64,000 nt of DNA, taken from the NCBI GenBank assembly GCA_021325235.1, contig JAJPHN010000044.1, forward strand, positions 234,315-298,314, written 5' to 3'. The position numbers and the translations under genes were made by a program. Every line of letters begins with the position of its first letter. The first letter of the stretch is position 1. Under the pieces are notes generated by a model. It did not search any database and was not told the DNA's origin. It saw only the letters and a program-made list of their open reading frames with translations. This document shows positions 63,352 to 64,000 of this stretch, in pieces. Source of the DNA: Terriglobia bacterium (GTDB lineage: Bacteria > Acidobacteriota > Terriglobia > Bryobacterales > Bryobacteraceae).

Positions 63352-64000
63352 TCACCGCTTGAGGAGCAGTCGGACCGACCAAGCCTTCAGACCAGAAGGA
63401 CCAATGGTGGTCTCTACATAACCGCCGTCCCCATTCCAGCTATCCTTGACTGCACTCTGCGCTCTCCAGGCTGCTTCGCTAGTAGGGGGAGGGTCGATGG
63501 ACCAGAACGTACCAGCCGAGGACGCGTCCTTCCCTATGACTCGATATAGCTTGGTTCCTGGCTTAAGCTCCACAGGCTCGGGATCAGTCCCAAAAGTTGC
63601 CGCAGTTTCGTTGTCGAGCTGCGGCCACCCCGCCGGTGCCGACGGTGCAACTCTCTCCTCGGATTCCGCCATTACTGCTGTTAATTCCGGAGATTCTGAT
63701 ACTGCGCCTGGCTCAAGCCGCCCAGACTGTATCGGCTGATACTTCCAATCCCGCGGTCTTGACCAGTCGCCGTTTTGTGCATACGAGGGCCTATCAAACG
63801 GGGCGGCAGCATTACCAGCTACTGCACTCCCCCCTGATGCTTCCGCTACTTTAACCCCATCAGCCACTTCATCTGCCTTGACGACATCCGCTACCTCGCT
63901 CGCTTCCGCCAATCTCCCAACCTGCCCAACTCGCACGGCATCCTCTGCCGCTTCCGCCTCTCCGGCGCCCGGCACGACCAGCGAACCCACCGTTCCCAGC
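63352..64000 (-). CDS. C-terminal part of a probable RHS-type polymorphic toxin
   Basis: The frame is open at the window edge, so the gene starts outside. The visible 212 residues begin LGTVGSLVVPGAGEAEAAED, the small hydrophobic segment often found just after the RHS core. A low-complexity Ala/Val/Glu part follows, and then a compact C-terminal domain from about residue 140: PVELKPGTKLYRVIGKDASS, AGTFWSIDPPPTSEAAWRAQ, GGYVETTIGPSGLKAWSVRL. The 'LYRV.G....G.fWs..pP' pattern resembles ADP-ribosyltransferase-like toxin tips of polymorphic toxins. The RHS repeats themselves are not in the window, so the call is moderate. Confidence 0.55.
   Translation of the reverse strand, partial: LGTVGSLVVPGAGEAEAAEDAVRVGQVGRLAEASEVADVVKADEVADGVKVAEASGGSAVAGNAAAPFDRPSYAQNGDWSRPRDWKYQPIQSGRLEPGAVSESPELTAVMAESEERVAPSAPAGWPQLDNETAATFGTDPEPVELKPGTKLYRVIGKDASSAGTFWSIDPPPTSEAAWRAQSAVKDSWNGDGGYVETTIGPSGLKAWSVRLLLKR

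Overview
The window is G+C-rich bacterial chromosome. An 'acidobacterial duplicated orphan permease' (ADOP-type MacB/FtsX protein), a 6-phosphogluconate dehydrogenase of the short type, FecR-type sigma regulation, a PEGA-domain kinase and a PEP-CTERM protein together suggest an Acidobacteriota member, probably a motile Bryobacteraceae/Solibacter-like organism. This placement is inference from gene content.

Layout. 1-5.7 kb: end of a SAM methyltransferase, an ADOP permease, an HU protein, a secreted protein, an ECF sigma factor with a FecR-like partner, and remnants of membrane-protein genes. 5.7-22.7 kb: a minus-strand flagellar cluster read as flhA-flhF-fliA-(SwrB-like)-flgM-flgN-flgK-flgL, then an unknown small gene, fliC, fliD, a FliT-like gene, flgB-flgC-fliE-fliF-fliH-fliI-fliJ and a sigma-54 activator. 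fliG is missing from its usual place between fliF and fliH, and flhG is missing beside flhF. Sigma-28-type promoters, long hairpins and a palindrome punctuate the cluster. 22.9-26.9 kb: a hybrid histidine kinase, a degenerate receiver, and an HxlR regulator divergent from a SnoaL-like/NmrA-like pair.

27-45.2 kb is mostly housekeeping: the oxidative pentose phosphate operon zwf-opcA-pgl with a CapA-like gene and convergent gnd; a secreted repeat protein; serS; citrate synthase; a fused E1 alpha/beta 2-oxoacid dehydrogenase; an MFS transporter; a P1-family peptidase; a PEGA-domain Ser/Thr kinase; guaB; and a lipase maturation factor homologue. The 45.5-45.8 kb gap holds an unidentified compact structured RNA followed by a perfect Shine-Dalgarno, a TTG-started 23-codon ORF and a terminator-like hairpin. 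Next come htpX, membrane proteins, and a TonB-like protein with a TonB-dependent receptor behind a 19-bp near-palindrome.

49.85-54.1 kb is a decayed mobile or defence island: tRNA-Gly(TCC), a frameshifted integrase, an excisionase-like protein, a PEP-CTERM lectin, the C-terminal piece of a DISARM-type DrmA helicase, and a DUF5615/DUF433 toxin-antitoxin-like pair.

54.4-62.1 kb is a minus-strand operon of six genes: three transglutaminase-like proteins, a circularly permuted ATP-grasp protein, an alpha-E protein and an ATP-grasp/alpha-E fusion. This is a double version of a predicted peptide-ligation system whose substrate is unknown. The window ends in the C-terminus of a probable RHS-type polymorphic toxin and a candidate immunity gene.
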